Of a DNA stretch of 64,000 bases, positions 50,116-56,840 are shown piece after piece; position 1 is the stretch's first letter; each line of letters opens with the position of its first letter. The DNA comes from CAG-791 sp045546175 (GTDB lineage: Bacteria > Bacillota > Clostridia > Lachnospirales > Lachnospiraceae): contig JAZQCI010000103.1 in assembly GCA_045546175.1 (NCBI GenBank), forward strand, positions 1 through 64,000. The letters are read 5' to 3'. The notes beneath the pieces are model-generated. The model worked only from the letters and a program-made list of their open reading frames with translations. It was not told the origin of the DNA and did no database searches. The translations under genes were made by a program, and so were the position numbers.

Positions 50116-50328
50116 TTACTGCTCGTTATAGTACTTTTCCCAATCGTCTCCGTACTGTTCATACAGCCTGCCAATCTCCGCAATCGGCGCTTTCTGCTCC
50201 GGGTCTCTGCCTGATTTAAGAAGTGCCGTCATTCCCAACTTGCAGAAATGTTCACGCATTGCGAACATGTACTTCATATCGACCGTGGGCTGTTTAAGCA
50301 CAAAATCAATACGCTCTCTTGTAGTCAT
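50116..50328 (-). CDS. Unknown small early protein
   Basis: 70 aa from the ATG inside the end of the previous gene (MTTRERIDFVLKQPTVDMKY); AGAGG is 8 bases upstream. Mostly helical, ends with GDDWEKYYNEQ. No family recognised. Coupled by ATGA overlap to the gene upstream. Confidence 0.6.
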   Translation of the reverse strand: MTTRERIDFVLKQPTVDMKYMFAMREHFCKLGMTALLKSGRDPEQKAPIAEIGRLYEQYGDDWEKYYNEQ

Positions 50329-50738
50329 GCTTCCATCCTCTCGAAATCCCAAATTGTACCCGACCAATAAGGGTTTAATCCAAACGACGACTCACTGTAT
50401 ACGTATATCGGATGTCTGGAACCGGATTTCTTGACCGTCAGTTTGCCGTCCTTGAAGCACGTCCAATTGCAGTTATCGAAAATGTACTTGAATTCTTTCA
50501 TCCACTGTTCACGGGTCAACTCGCTTAAATCGTCCCAATCCTCCATTTCCTCGTAGCGACGAATTATCTTTGCTTTTCCCTCATAAAAAAGCCTTACCGA
50601 CGCTTCGTAGTCCACATTCAGTATGAAACTGGAAGCCGTTTCCCGCGCATCCACCACACATATATGCTCTGTATCGCCGTATCCGTCGCATACATATTTG
50701 CCGGGTTTTAGTACGGGTCTCACTGTCTTTACCGCCAT
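50325..50738 (-). CDS. Unknown early protein, 137 aa
   Basis: Starts at the ATG after AGTAGGTGCAG (MAVKTVRPVLKPGKYVCDGY). The first half is beta-rich with DTEHICVVDARETASSFILN, the second has aromatic residues (EDWDDLSELTREQWMKEFKY). No known domain. Overlaps the next gene by 4 bases. Confidence 0.65.
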   Translation of the reverse strand: MAVKTVRPVLKPGKYVCDGYGDTEHICVVDARETASSFILNVDYEASVRLFYEGKAKIIRRYEEMEDWDDLSELTREQWMKEFKYIFDNCNWTCFKDGKLTVKKSGSRHPIYVYSESSFGLNPYWSGTIWDFERMEA

Positions 50739-50769
50739 CTGCACCTACTTTCGACTTTCGTCACAGTCG

Positions 50770-50994
50770 TCACAGGAAAAGACGATAGTTGCCTTTGCGA
50801 TACGTTTCGACCTTGACCTTATCAACCTTAGTCCACTCGTCGGAACGGCTATTTCCCCTGTAAACTGCCGCGGGCAGCATTTCTCCCATGCCATTAGGGT
50901 TTTCCAGATAACCACCAACTACATATCCGTCTTCAACCCAAACTTCCTGACCACCGATAATGTGGCTTCCATCTGTCCAAATCTTCTTTGTCAT
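50770..50994 (-). CDS. Unknown small early protein
   Basis: 74 aa, MTKKIWTDGSHIIGGQEVWV at the N-terminus and KVDKVKVETYRKGNYRLFL at the end; short repeats of Gly-turns suggest a small beta fold. AAAGGAG precedes the ATG. Its leader folds strongly (51067-51114) and holds a GTGAGAGC motif. Confidence 0.6.
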   Translation of the reverse strand: MTKKIWTDGSHIIGGQEVWVEDGYVVGGYLENPNGMGEMLPAAVYRGNSRSDEWTKVDKVKVETYRKGNYRLFL

Positions 50995-51066
50995 CGCTTT
51001 TCTCCTTTCGTGTGCTCTGTGCTATGCGCAATGCTCTCACTTTTTGTTTCTGTCCCTTGCGGGGAA

Positions 51067-51114
51067 TGGGTATCCCGGGCATTGCTCCCGGAAGCCGCTT
51101 TGACGGTATACCCA
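51067..51114. other. Three-way-junction-like fold in an early leader
   Basis: Outer stem TGGGTAT (51067-51073) with ATACCCA (51108-51114), inner hairpins CCGGG/CCCGG (51075-51091) and CCG/CGG (51095-51106). Lies 70 bases upstream of the 50994 start. It could be an RNA switch, an attenuator or a protein-binding site. Confidence 0.5.
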
Positions 51115-51151
51115 CCTGCTGACTCTAAAAATGTAACTATCCGAAATTGGG

Positions 51152-51517
51152 TTATTCACCCGCGATATTGTCTTCGTTCTTTTTACGTCCGAGAAGAATT
51201 GTCCCTCTCGCCTCTTCCTTTGCCGCTTCTCTCTGTGCTTCCATCTGCGCTTCTGCCTGACGTTTCTCCTCGTCTCCCAATCTAATCCACTCAGGCATCA
51301 CCTGATATTTGTAATCCGGCAGTGCCATTTCGACCAACTCCATGAATTTCGACTCGCTGTACATATCCATCGGTAAACGGAATATACGCTCCGCAGAGAA
51401 CACATTTCTGCTCTCGTAAATGACCGCTGTTCTGACGCCTTCGCGTTTATCCGTCGTAACCATTACCGTGAAACCGTCGCCTGCGTCGTAAACCTTGATG
51501 TCCTGAACTTTTTTCAT
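51152..51517 (-). CDS. Unknown early protein, 121 aa
   Basis: First gene of the leftward early region. N-terminal beta part (MKKVQDIKVYDAGDGFTVMV) and a long charged helix (ADDEEKRQ-type segment EEKRQAEAQMEAQREAAKEE). No family recognised. GAGG lies 9 bases before the ATG. Its leader contains blocks shared with the helicase operon. Confidence 0.65.
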   Translation of the reverse strand: MKKVQDIKVYDAGDGFTVMVTTDKREGVRTAVIYESRNVFSAERIFRLPMDMYSESKFMELVEMALPDYKYQVMPEWIRLGDEEKRQAEAQMEAQREAAKEEARGTILLGRKKNEDNIAGE

Positions 51518-52098
51518 CTCTCTTTCCTCACTTTCTTACTGATAACTTACTCGGTATATTCATACCAAAACTGTTTTCTAGGGAAATATCCATGATTTTT
51601 GACCAAAAAAATACAGGATTTCAATGAAACATTTTCATCATAGAGATGAAATTCATTAAAGTCCTGTGAGCCCTTTCGGGGAGCGATACCAAATGAACGA
51701 TACCGATTAAATTGCTTCTATATTTAATTTTCTTTATTATACCATAAAACTATATATTATACACTACTTTCTACATGTTCTGCGCTGAAACATTTTCATC
51801 CATTAATCAAAATAATTTCATGTCTGAAAATGCGCCAAAACCGGGTAATTTGAATATATTCACCCCGTTCTGCATAATTTCTGAGGCCCCAAAGGGGCTC
51901 AAACCCTCCGATGCCGCCGGGAATGTGCCCCGTCCCCTCGTAAAACCCCCGGTCAAAATCCCGGAAAGGGGCTCAAAATCATACCCAAAATGAGCCTCTT
52001 TTTAAACGCATAAAACTCCGCATCAACACCTACAAAACCCACAAATCCAACATTCGTTGCGGCGCAAGCCGCCTAAATCCATATGTCCGAGTATGAAA
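51518..52098. promoter_or_regulatory. Right-end control and attachment-arm region
   Basis: No supported gene. Contains GATAACTTACT (51541-51551) and TTTCTAGGGAAATATC (51575-51590), 34 bases apart as at 45.15 kb; TTTCGGGGAGCGATACCAAA (51674-51693); a leftward extended -10 promoter TGGTATAAT (51736-51744 on the minus strand); and two AAAGGGGCTCA sites (51891-51901, 51965-51975) that match those beside attL. The second forms a hairpin with TGAGCCTCTTT followed by a T-run. Confidence 0.6.
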
Positions 52099-52127
52099 AA
52101 GACGCCGTTAAACCAACGGCGCCTCTG
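52099..52127 (-). terminator. Phage-supplied terminator for tRNA-Gly
   Basis: Minus-strand GGCGCCGTTGG / AACGGCGTC with a short loop, then TTTTTC, starting 12 bases after the tRNA 3' end. It replaces the chromosomal terminator left at 10052-10097. Confidence 0.75.
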
Positions 52128-52137
52128 TGTGAAAAAC

Positions 52138-52187
52138 GAGCAGGTAGCGGGAATCGAACCCGTCTCTCCAGCTTGGGAAGCTGGCAT
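52138..52187 (-). repeat. attR: attR core, 50-bp direct repeat
   Basis: Identical to 10100-10149. Here it continues rightward into the true 5' half of tRNA-Gly, so this end keeps the tRNA whole, with the phage supplying the 3' half. Confidence 0.95.
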
Positions 52188-52209
52188 ACTACCGATGTAC
52201 TATACCTGC
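52139..52209 (-). tRNA. tRNA-Gly (anticodon CCC), restored by the prophage
   Basis: 71-nt cloverleaf: acceptor GCAGGTA/TACCTGC with T discriminator, anticodon arm CCAGC-TTCCCAA-GCTGG giving CCC, T arm GGGTTCGATTCCC. No CCA encoded. The integration site of the prophage. Confidence 0.95.
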
Positions 52210-52224
52210 TTATCGACGAACATT

Positions 52225-52252
52225 ATTATAACAGAAAATACGGGCTTTGCAA
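52225..52252 (-). promoter_or_regulatory. Promoter of tRNA-Gly
   Basis: Minus-strand TTGCAA (52247-52252), 16-base spacer and extended -10 TGTTATAAT (TATAAT at 52225-52230). The -35 lies within the arm of the fructokinase terminator. Confidence 0.7.
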
Positions 52253-52270
52253 GTCAAATTGCAAAGCCCG
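52241..52270 (-). terminator. Terminator of the fructokinase gene
   Basis: Minus-strand CGGGCTTTGCAA / TTGCAAAGCCCG around TTTGAC, followed by TATTTTC. Confidence 0.75.
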
Positions 52271-52319
52271 CCGCAAATCCTGTTTCAGGTTCGTCACGGA
52301 TCCCGGTCCGCCAAAGTCC

Positions 52320-53306
52320 TCATCTGCCGGACGCCTTGATATAATCCTTTACCTCATCTACGGTGGGCATCACGCAGAGCGCGCCCTTCTTGGTGGTAAC
52401 AAGGGAGGCAGCCGCGTTAGCGAAGGTGAGAAGCTCATGGAGCTTTGCCTCATCTTTCAGTCCGTCGATGCCGTATTTGAGGACATGAAGCAGCGCGCTG
52501 GCACAGAAGGTATCACCCGCGCCCGTGGTCTCGATCGTGTTGGGATTGAGGAATCCCTTCTCGTACGCTTCCTTTCCGCCGCAGTAGGCCTTGGATCCGT
52601 CCGGACCGAAGGTCGCGAAGACCAGCGGGATGTGATACTCGTCGATGATCTTCTTAATGCCCTTGTCCAGATCCTCTTCTCCCGTCATGAAAGTGATCTC
52701 GTTGTCGGAGATCTTGAGGATGTCGCACTTGGAGAAGCCGAAGGCGATCTTCTCCTTGGCTTTCTCTTCGCTGCTCCACAGCGGAGGGCGTAGGTTGGGA
52801 TCGAAGGAGATCAGGCAGCCTGCCTCTTTGGCGATCTCTAGAGCCTTGAGAGTGGCCTTCTCCACCGTGTCGTGCGTCATGGAAAGCGTGCCGAGATGGA
52901 AGATCTTCGCGCTCTCGATCAGGTCGCGGTGTTTCTCCACTTCCTCAGCCGTGAGCATGATATCCGCTCCGGGATTTCTGTAGAAGGAAAAGTCTCTGTC
53001 GCCGTTCGGAAGCTTTTCGACAAACGCCAGCGTCGTGTGGACTTCCTCGTCCATTTCCAGTCCGCTCATGTCGATGCCCTGCTCCTCGGTCCTGGCTTTG
53101 AGGAGCCTGCCGAACATATCGTTGCCGACCTTGCCGATAAAAGCGGTCTTTTTGCCAGCCTTGTTAAGCATGGCAAGAACGTTGCAGGGAGCTCCGCCGG
53201 GATTGGCTTCAAACATGCCGTTTCCCTGCTCACTGATTCCGTTCTGTGTGAAGTCGATCAAGAGTTCTCCGAGCGCCGTCACATCAATTCTCTTTTCGCT
53301 GCTCAT
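52320..53306 (-). CDS. scrK: Fructokinase, PfkB family
   Basis: 328 aa. Phosphorylates fructose (family also includes other sugar kinases). VTALGELLIDFTQNGISEQG opens the ribokinase fold, GGAPCNVLAMLNKAG and GKVGNDMFG follow, and ETTGAGDTFCASALLHVL (near 258-275) carries the catalytic Asp and anion hole. Length is normal. Monocistronic, with its own promoter (53399-53427). No sucrose operon partners are visible here. Confidence 0.88.
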   Translation of the reverse strand: MSSEKRIDVTALGELLIDFTQNGISEQGNGMFEANPGGAPCNVLAMLNKAGKKTAFIGKVGNDMFGRLLKARTEEQGIDMSGLEMDEEVHTTLAFVEKLPNGDRDFSFYRNPGADIMLTAEEVEKHRDLIESAKIFHLGTLSMTHDTVEKATLKALEIAKEAGCLISFDPNLRPPLWSSEEKAKEKIAFGFSKCDILKISDNEITFMTGEEDLDKGIKKIIDEYHIPLVFATFGPDGSKAYCGGKEAYEKGFLNPNTIETTGAGDTFCASALLHVLKYGIDGLKDEAKLHELLTFANAAASLVTTKKGALCVMPTVDEVKDYIKASGR

Positions 53307-53398
53307 AATATCCTCCTTTAATTAGCTGCACGCCGAAATGAACCTGTTCCGGATCCCGTCCGCATGACCTGGGATCCGCCTCGCGTGCTATTGTGTTC

Positions 53399-53427
53399 AT
53401 TCTACAACATAGACTCCTTTTCGTCCA
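53399..53427 (-). promoter_or_regulatory. Promoter of the fructokinase gene
   Basis: Minus-strand TGGACG (53422-53427), 17-base spacer, TAGAAT (53399-53404), about 95 bases upstream of the start. Confidence 0.5.
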
Positions 53428-53496
53428 CTTCCACCTTATTTAAGGAAAGATATCGAGAATGTTTTGTGCAAAACAGACAAATCATTCCGAAAAAAA

Positions 53497-54861
53497 TCAG
53501 TTTTTAAAGCTGTGGATCGGAGCGGGGATCCTGCCCTTGCGGCTGATGAACTCCTCGCAGCCGAAAGGATTGACCGGCATGATGGGCGCATAGCCCAAAA
53601 GGCCGCCGAATTCCACCTTATCGCCCACGCCTTTTCCGATCACAGGGATCAGACGGACGGCTGTCGTCTTCTGGTTGACCATACCGATGGCCATCTCGTC
53701 GGCAATAATCCCGGAGATGGTAGAAGCCTTGGTGTCGCCGGGGATCGCGATCATGTCCAGTCCCACCGAGCACACGCAGGTCATGGCCTCGAGTTTCTCC
53801 AGTGTCAGGCACCCGGCAGTCACGGAGTTGATCATTCCCTGGTCCTCGCTGACCGGGATGAACGCGCCGCTCAGGCCGCCCACATAGGAGGACGCCATGA
53901 CGCCGCCCTTCTTGACCTGGTCGTTGAGCAGGGCCAGCGCCGCCGTAGTGCCCGGCGCGCCGGCGTGTTCAAGACCCATCTCGCAGAGGATATCCGCGAC
54001 GCTGTCTCCGATGGCGGGCGTCGGGGCCAGAGAGAGGTCGATGATGCCGAAGGGCACGCCCAGACGTCTGGAGGCTTCCTTGGCGACCAGCTGCCCTACG
54101 CGGGTAACTTTAAAGGCCGTCTTTTTCACAGTCTCGCACAGTGTCTCGAAGTCTTTGCCGTGAACGGACTCCAGCGCTTTTTTGACAACGCCCGGCCCGC
54201 TGACGCCGATGTTGAGGATCCTGTCCGCTTCCGTCACGCCGTGGAAGGCTCCCGCCATGAAGGGGTTGTCATCCGGCGCGTTGCAGAAAACGACCAGTTT
54301 GGCACAGCCGATAGAGCCCCTGTCTGCCGTCTTCTCCGCCGTCTGTCTGATGATCTCTCCCATGAGACGGACCGCATCCATGTCGATGCCGGTCTTGGTG
54401 GAGCCCACGTTCACGGAGGAGCACACCAGCTGTGTCTCCGAGAGAGCCTGCGGGATGGACTCGATGAGGAGCTTATCCGCCGCCGTCATGCCTTTGGAGA
54501 CCAGGGCGCTGTATCCGCCCAGAAAATTGACGCCCACATCGCGGGCGGCTTTGTCCAGTGTCAGCGCAATCTGCGCGAAGTCCTCCGGGGACTTGCAGGC
54601 GCTTCCGCCCACCAGGGCGATCGGCGTCACGGAGATCCTCTTGTTGACGATCGGAATTCCGTAATCGGTGGAGATCTCCTCGCCGACTTTCACCAGATTG
54701 GCGGCGCTTGCGTATATTTTGTCATAAATCTTCTGTCTGAGGACCTGCAGGTCAGAGTCGATGCAGTCCAAAAGGCTGATGCCCATTGTGATGGTCCTGA
54801 CGTCCAGATTCTCTTTCTCTATCATTTCATTGGTCTCGCTGACCTCAGAGATGCCTATCAT
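53497..54861 (-). CDS. UPF0210 family protein
   Basis: 454 aa, the usual family length. Conserved segments are MGISLLDCIDSDLQVLRQKI, VNKRISVTPIALVGGSACKS, VNFLGGYSALVSKGMTAADK and VVFCNAPDDNPFMAGAFHGV; related to pyruvate-formate-lyase-like folds, function unproven. It is almost always encoded beside the small ACT protein that follows upstream here. Start ATG has AGGAGG 7 bases upstream. Confidence 0.9.
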   Translation of the reverse strand: MIGISEVSETNEMIEKENLDVRTITMGISLLDCIDSDLQVLRQKIYDKIYASAANLVKVGEEISTDYGIPIVNKRISVTPIALVGGSACKSPEDFAQIALTLDKAARDVGVNFLGGYSALVSKGMTAADKLLIESIPQALSETQLVCSSVNVGSTKTGIDMDAVRLMGEIIRQTAEKTADRGSIGCAKLVVFCNAPDDNPFMAGAFHGVTEADRILNIGVSGPGVVKKALESVHGKDFETLCETVKKTAFKVTRVGQLVAKEASRRLGVPFGIIDLSLAPTPAIGDSVADILCEMGLEHAGAPGTTAALALLNDQVKKGGVMASSYVGGLSGAFIPVSEDQGMINSVTAGCLTLEKLEAMTCVCSVGLDMIAIPGDTKASTISGIIADEMAIGMVNQKTTAVRLIPVIGKGVGDKVEFGGLLGYAPIMPVNPFGCEEFISRKGRIPAPIHSFKN

Positions 54862-54942
54862 ATAGCCTCCTGCCCAGGCCCGCGACGGGCCTTATAGTAG
54901 CTGACTGTGTTTACGATGGTTCCTGCTCCGCTTTTGCGCTCC

Positions 54943-55016
54943 GGATCCTGTGCTTAAAATCCTGTGTTTCAAATCCTGTGCTTCAGATTCTGTGTATCAG
55001 ATTCTGTGCATCAGAT
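54943..55016. repeat. Tandem 15-bp repeats at the end of the ACT gene
   Basis: Five imperfect units of the type AAATCCTGTGTTTC / AGATTCTGTGCATC extend from within the last codons of the ACT gene into the gap before the UPF0210 gene. Probably a slippage expansion. Confidence 0.7.
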
Positions 55017-55272
55017 CGAAGATCTCCTCTTTCTGGCACTTGATCTGAACGCCGATCTTCTCCCGACCCAGGACGGCCAGTTCATCCGCGATCTGTCCGA
55101 AAGGCTTGTCCAAAGTCGTGACGTCGACGACCATCATCATGTTGAAGTAGCCCTGTACGATCGTCTGGGAGATATCCAGGATATTGATCTTATTCTCCGC
55201 GAGATACGTGCACACCCCCGCGATGATTCCGATGGTGTCCTTGCCGACTACTGTAATGATCGCTCTCTGCAT
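54997..55272 (-). CDS. ACT domain protein, UPF0237 family
   Basis: 91 aa. Single ACT domain (RAIITVVGKDTIGIIAGVCT, MMMVVDVTTLDKPF), likely binding an amino acid or similar ligand and regulating the UPF0210 partner. Strong AGGAGG site before the ATG. Forms an operon with the UPF0210 gene 135 bases downstream. Confidence 0.93.
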   Translation of the reverse strand: MQRAIITVVGKDTIGIIAGVCTYLAENKINILDISQTIVQGYFNMMMVVDVTTLDKPFGQIADELAVLGREKIGVQIKCQKEEIFDLMHRI

Positions 55273-55317
55273 TGTAATCCTCCTATGATTTGAATATCTG
55301 ATTTAAATATCCTTATG

Positions 55318-56115
55318 TCAGAATTCCACGAGCGCCGAAGGCCTCTTTCTGTCTGCCACGAAGATCGGCAGCTCCTCCGGGCTGTACTGCGCGTCGGAGC
55401 TCATGATCTCCACCCGCACCGTCTCAAAAGCGAGTTCGGGGAAATTGTTCTCCTTGCTCAGATGTCCCAGGAAGATCCCTTTCATATGGTCATTGAGGAC
55501 TCTGGAGAGGAGCTGTCCGCTGGTCGCGTTGGACAGGTGCCCTTTGTCTCCCAGGATCCTTCTCTTGAGCATATAGGGATATCTTCCCACCTGCAGCATG
55601 TTGACATCGTGGTTGGACTCGATGAGGAGCATGTCCGAGTTCTTGAGGCACTCCACCGTGTAATCATTGTAGCAGCCCAGGTCGGTGCAGATGCACGCTT
55701 TCTGCCTTCCGTAGTAGACCCTGTATCCCACCGGCTCCGCCGCGTCGTGGGAGATTCTCATAGGATCCACTTGCAGGTCCTTTACCGTGATCTTTTCATC
55801 CGGGCGGATGACCACGAATCTGTCGGGGTCAATGTCCGCGCATTTGTCCATCCTTCTGATCGCCTCGATCGTGCCCCGCGTGGCGTAGATCGGCATCTCC
55901 GATTTCTTCGCGATCATCGGAAGGCCGTCGATATGGTCGGAGTGTTCATGGGTGATAAAAATGCCGTCTATATCCCGGAGTTCCAGATCAAGGTCTTTAA
56001 GAGCCTCCACCGTTCTCTTTCTGCTGATTCCCACGTCCATCAGAAGATGCGTGGTGTCTGAGCCGACATAGATGCAGTTTCCGCTGCTTCCGCTTGCAAT
56101 ACTTTCAAATCTCAT
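55318..56115 (-). CDS. walJ: MBL-fold metallohydrolase WalJ (YycJ)
   Basis: 265 aa. HEHSDHIDG (near 55-63) and further His/Asp residues mark a metallo-beta-lactamase fold; the N-terminus FESIASGSSGNCIYVGSDTT is typical of WalJ, a conserved Firmicute enzyme linked to the WalRK cell-wall regulon and DNA processing. Here it is not next to walRK but near coaE and polA, consistent with a DNA-maintenance role. Confidence 0.9.
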   Translation of the reverse strand: MRFESIASGSSGNCIYVGSDTTHLLMDVGISRKRTVEALKDLDLELRDIDGIFITHEHSDHIDGLPMIAKKSEMPIYATRGTIEAIRRMDKCADIDPDRFVVIRPDEKITVKDLQVDPMRISHDAAEPVGYRVYYGRQKACICTDLGCYNDYTVECLKNSDMLLIESNHDVNMLQVGRYPYMLKRRILGDKGHLSNATSGQLLSRVLNDHMKGIFLGHLSKENNFPELAFETVRVEIMSSDAQYSPEELPIFVADRKRPSALVEF

Positions 56116-56166
56116 ACTGTTGTTTGTTACCTTCTAAAATAATTATCGTAGAGAGCAGGCAAAATA

Positions 56167-56817
56167 TCACGCTTTGTGAAACCTCTCCCGAAGCCGCCGG
56201 ATCGCCCGGTCCACCTGGCGGGCCGCGCCCGTCTCGGCGTCAAATTTCCCGGTGTTGTCGATCACCGTGTCGCAGTGCGCGCGGAACACGTCCTCGGAGA
56301 CCTGCTTGTCCATGATTGAGCGGATCTTCTCGTCGCTGTAGCCGCGCGTGCGCCTCAGCCTCTCGCTCCTTTCGCTCTCCTCGCAGTAAATATACCACAT
56401 GGAGTCCAGGATCTTATCATAGCCGTTCTCGATCAGAAGGGCGGACTCCAGAACAAAGAATTCGCGCTCCGCTTCCTTCCTCTCGCGGTCAATCTCCTCA
56501 AGTATATACTGATTTACGGCAGGATGCACCAGTTCATTTATTTTCCGCAGAAGTTCCGGGTCGCCGAAGATTCTCGCCGCCATCTCCTGCTTATTGATCG
56601 AGCCGTCCTCCATAAGGAGTTCCCCGCGCTGTCCGTCCGCTCCTCCCTTTTCGCTCAGGAGCTTCACCAGCGGCTCGTAGAGCGGGCCTCCGGGCTGTTC
56701 AAGGTCCTTGGCGGCGTTGTCCGACATGAGGATCCTGCAGTTGTAGTTTTGGTCCAGGTACTTAAGGATCTCGCTCTTTCCGGATCCAACGCCTCCCGTC
56801 ACTCCGATCGTAATCAT
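56167..56817 (-). CDS. coaE: Dephospho-CoA kinase
   Basis: 216 aa. Last step of coenzyme A synthesis. P-loop TGGVGSGKS (residues 7-15), MSDNAAKDLEQPGGPLYEPL and family segments around VLESALLIENGYDKILDS. Often found after polA in Firmicutes, as here (23-base gap), so probably one operon. Confidence 0.95.
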   Translation of the reverse strand: MITIGVTGGVGSGKSEILKYLDQNYNCRILMSDNAAKDLEQPGGPLYEPLVKLLSEKGGADGQRGELLMEDGSINKQEMAARIFGDPELLRKINELVHPAVNQYILEEIDRERKEAEREFFVLESALLIENGYDKILDSMWYIYCEESERSERLRRTRGYSDEKIRSIMDKQVSEDVFRAHCDTVIDNTGKFDAETGAARQVDRAIRRLRERFHKA

Positions 56818-56840
56818 TGTATTTTCCTTTCAGGCACAGA

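Noticed and set aside
55318..56115. Link between WalJ and the MBL domain of the endolysin
   Set aside because: Both have the general MBL fold, but apart from metal motifs the sequences differ and there is no sign of one arising from the other.
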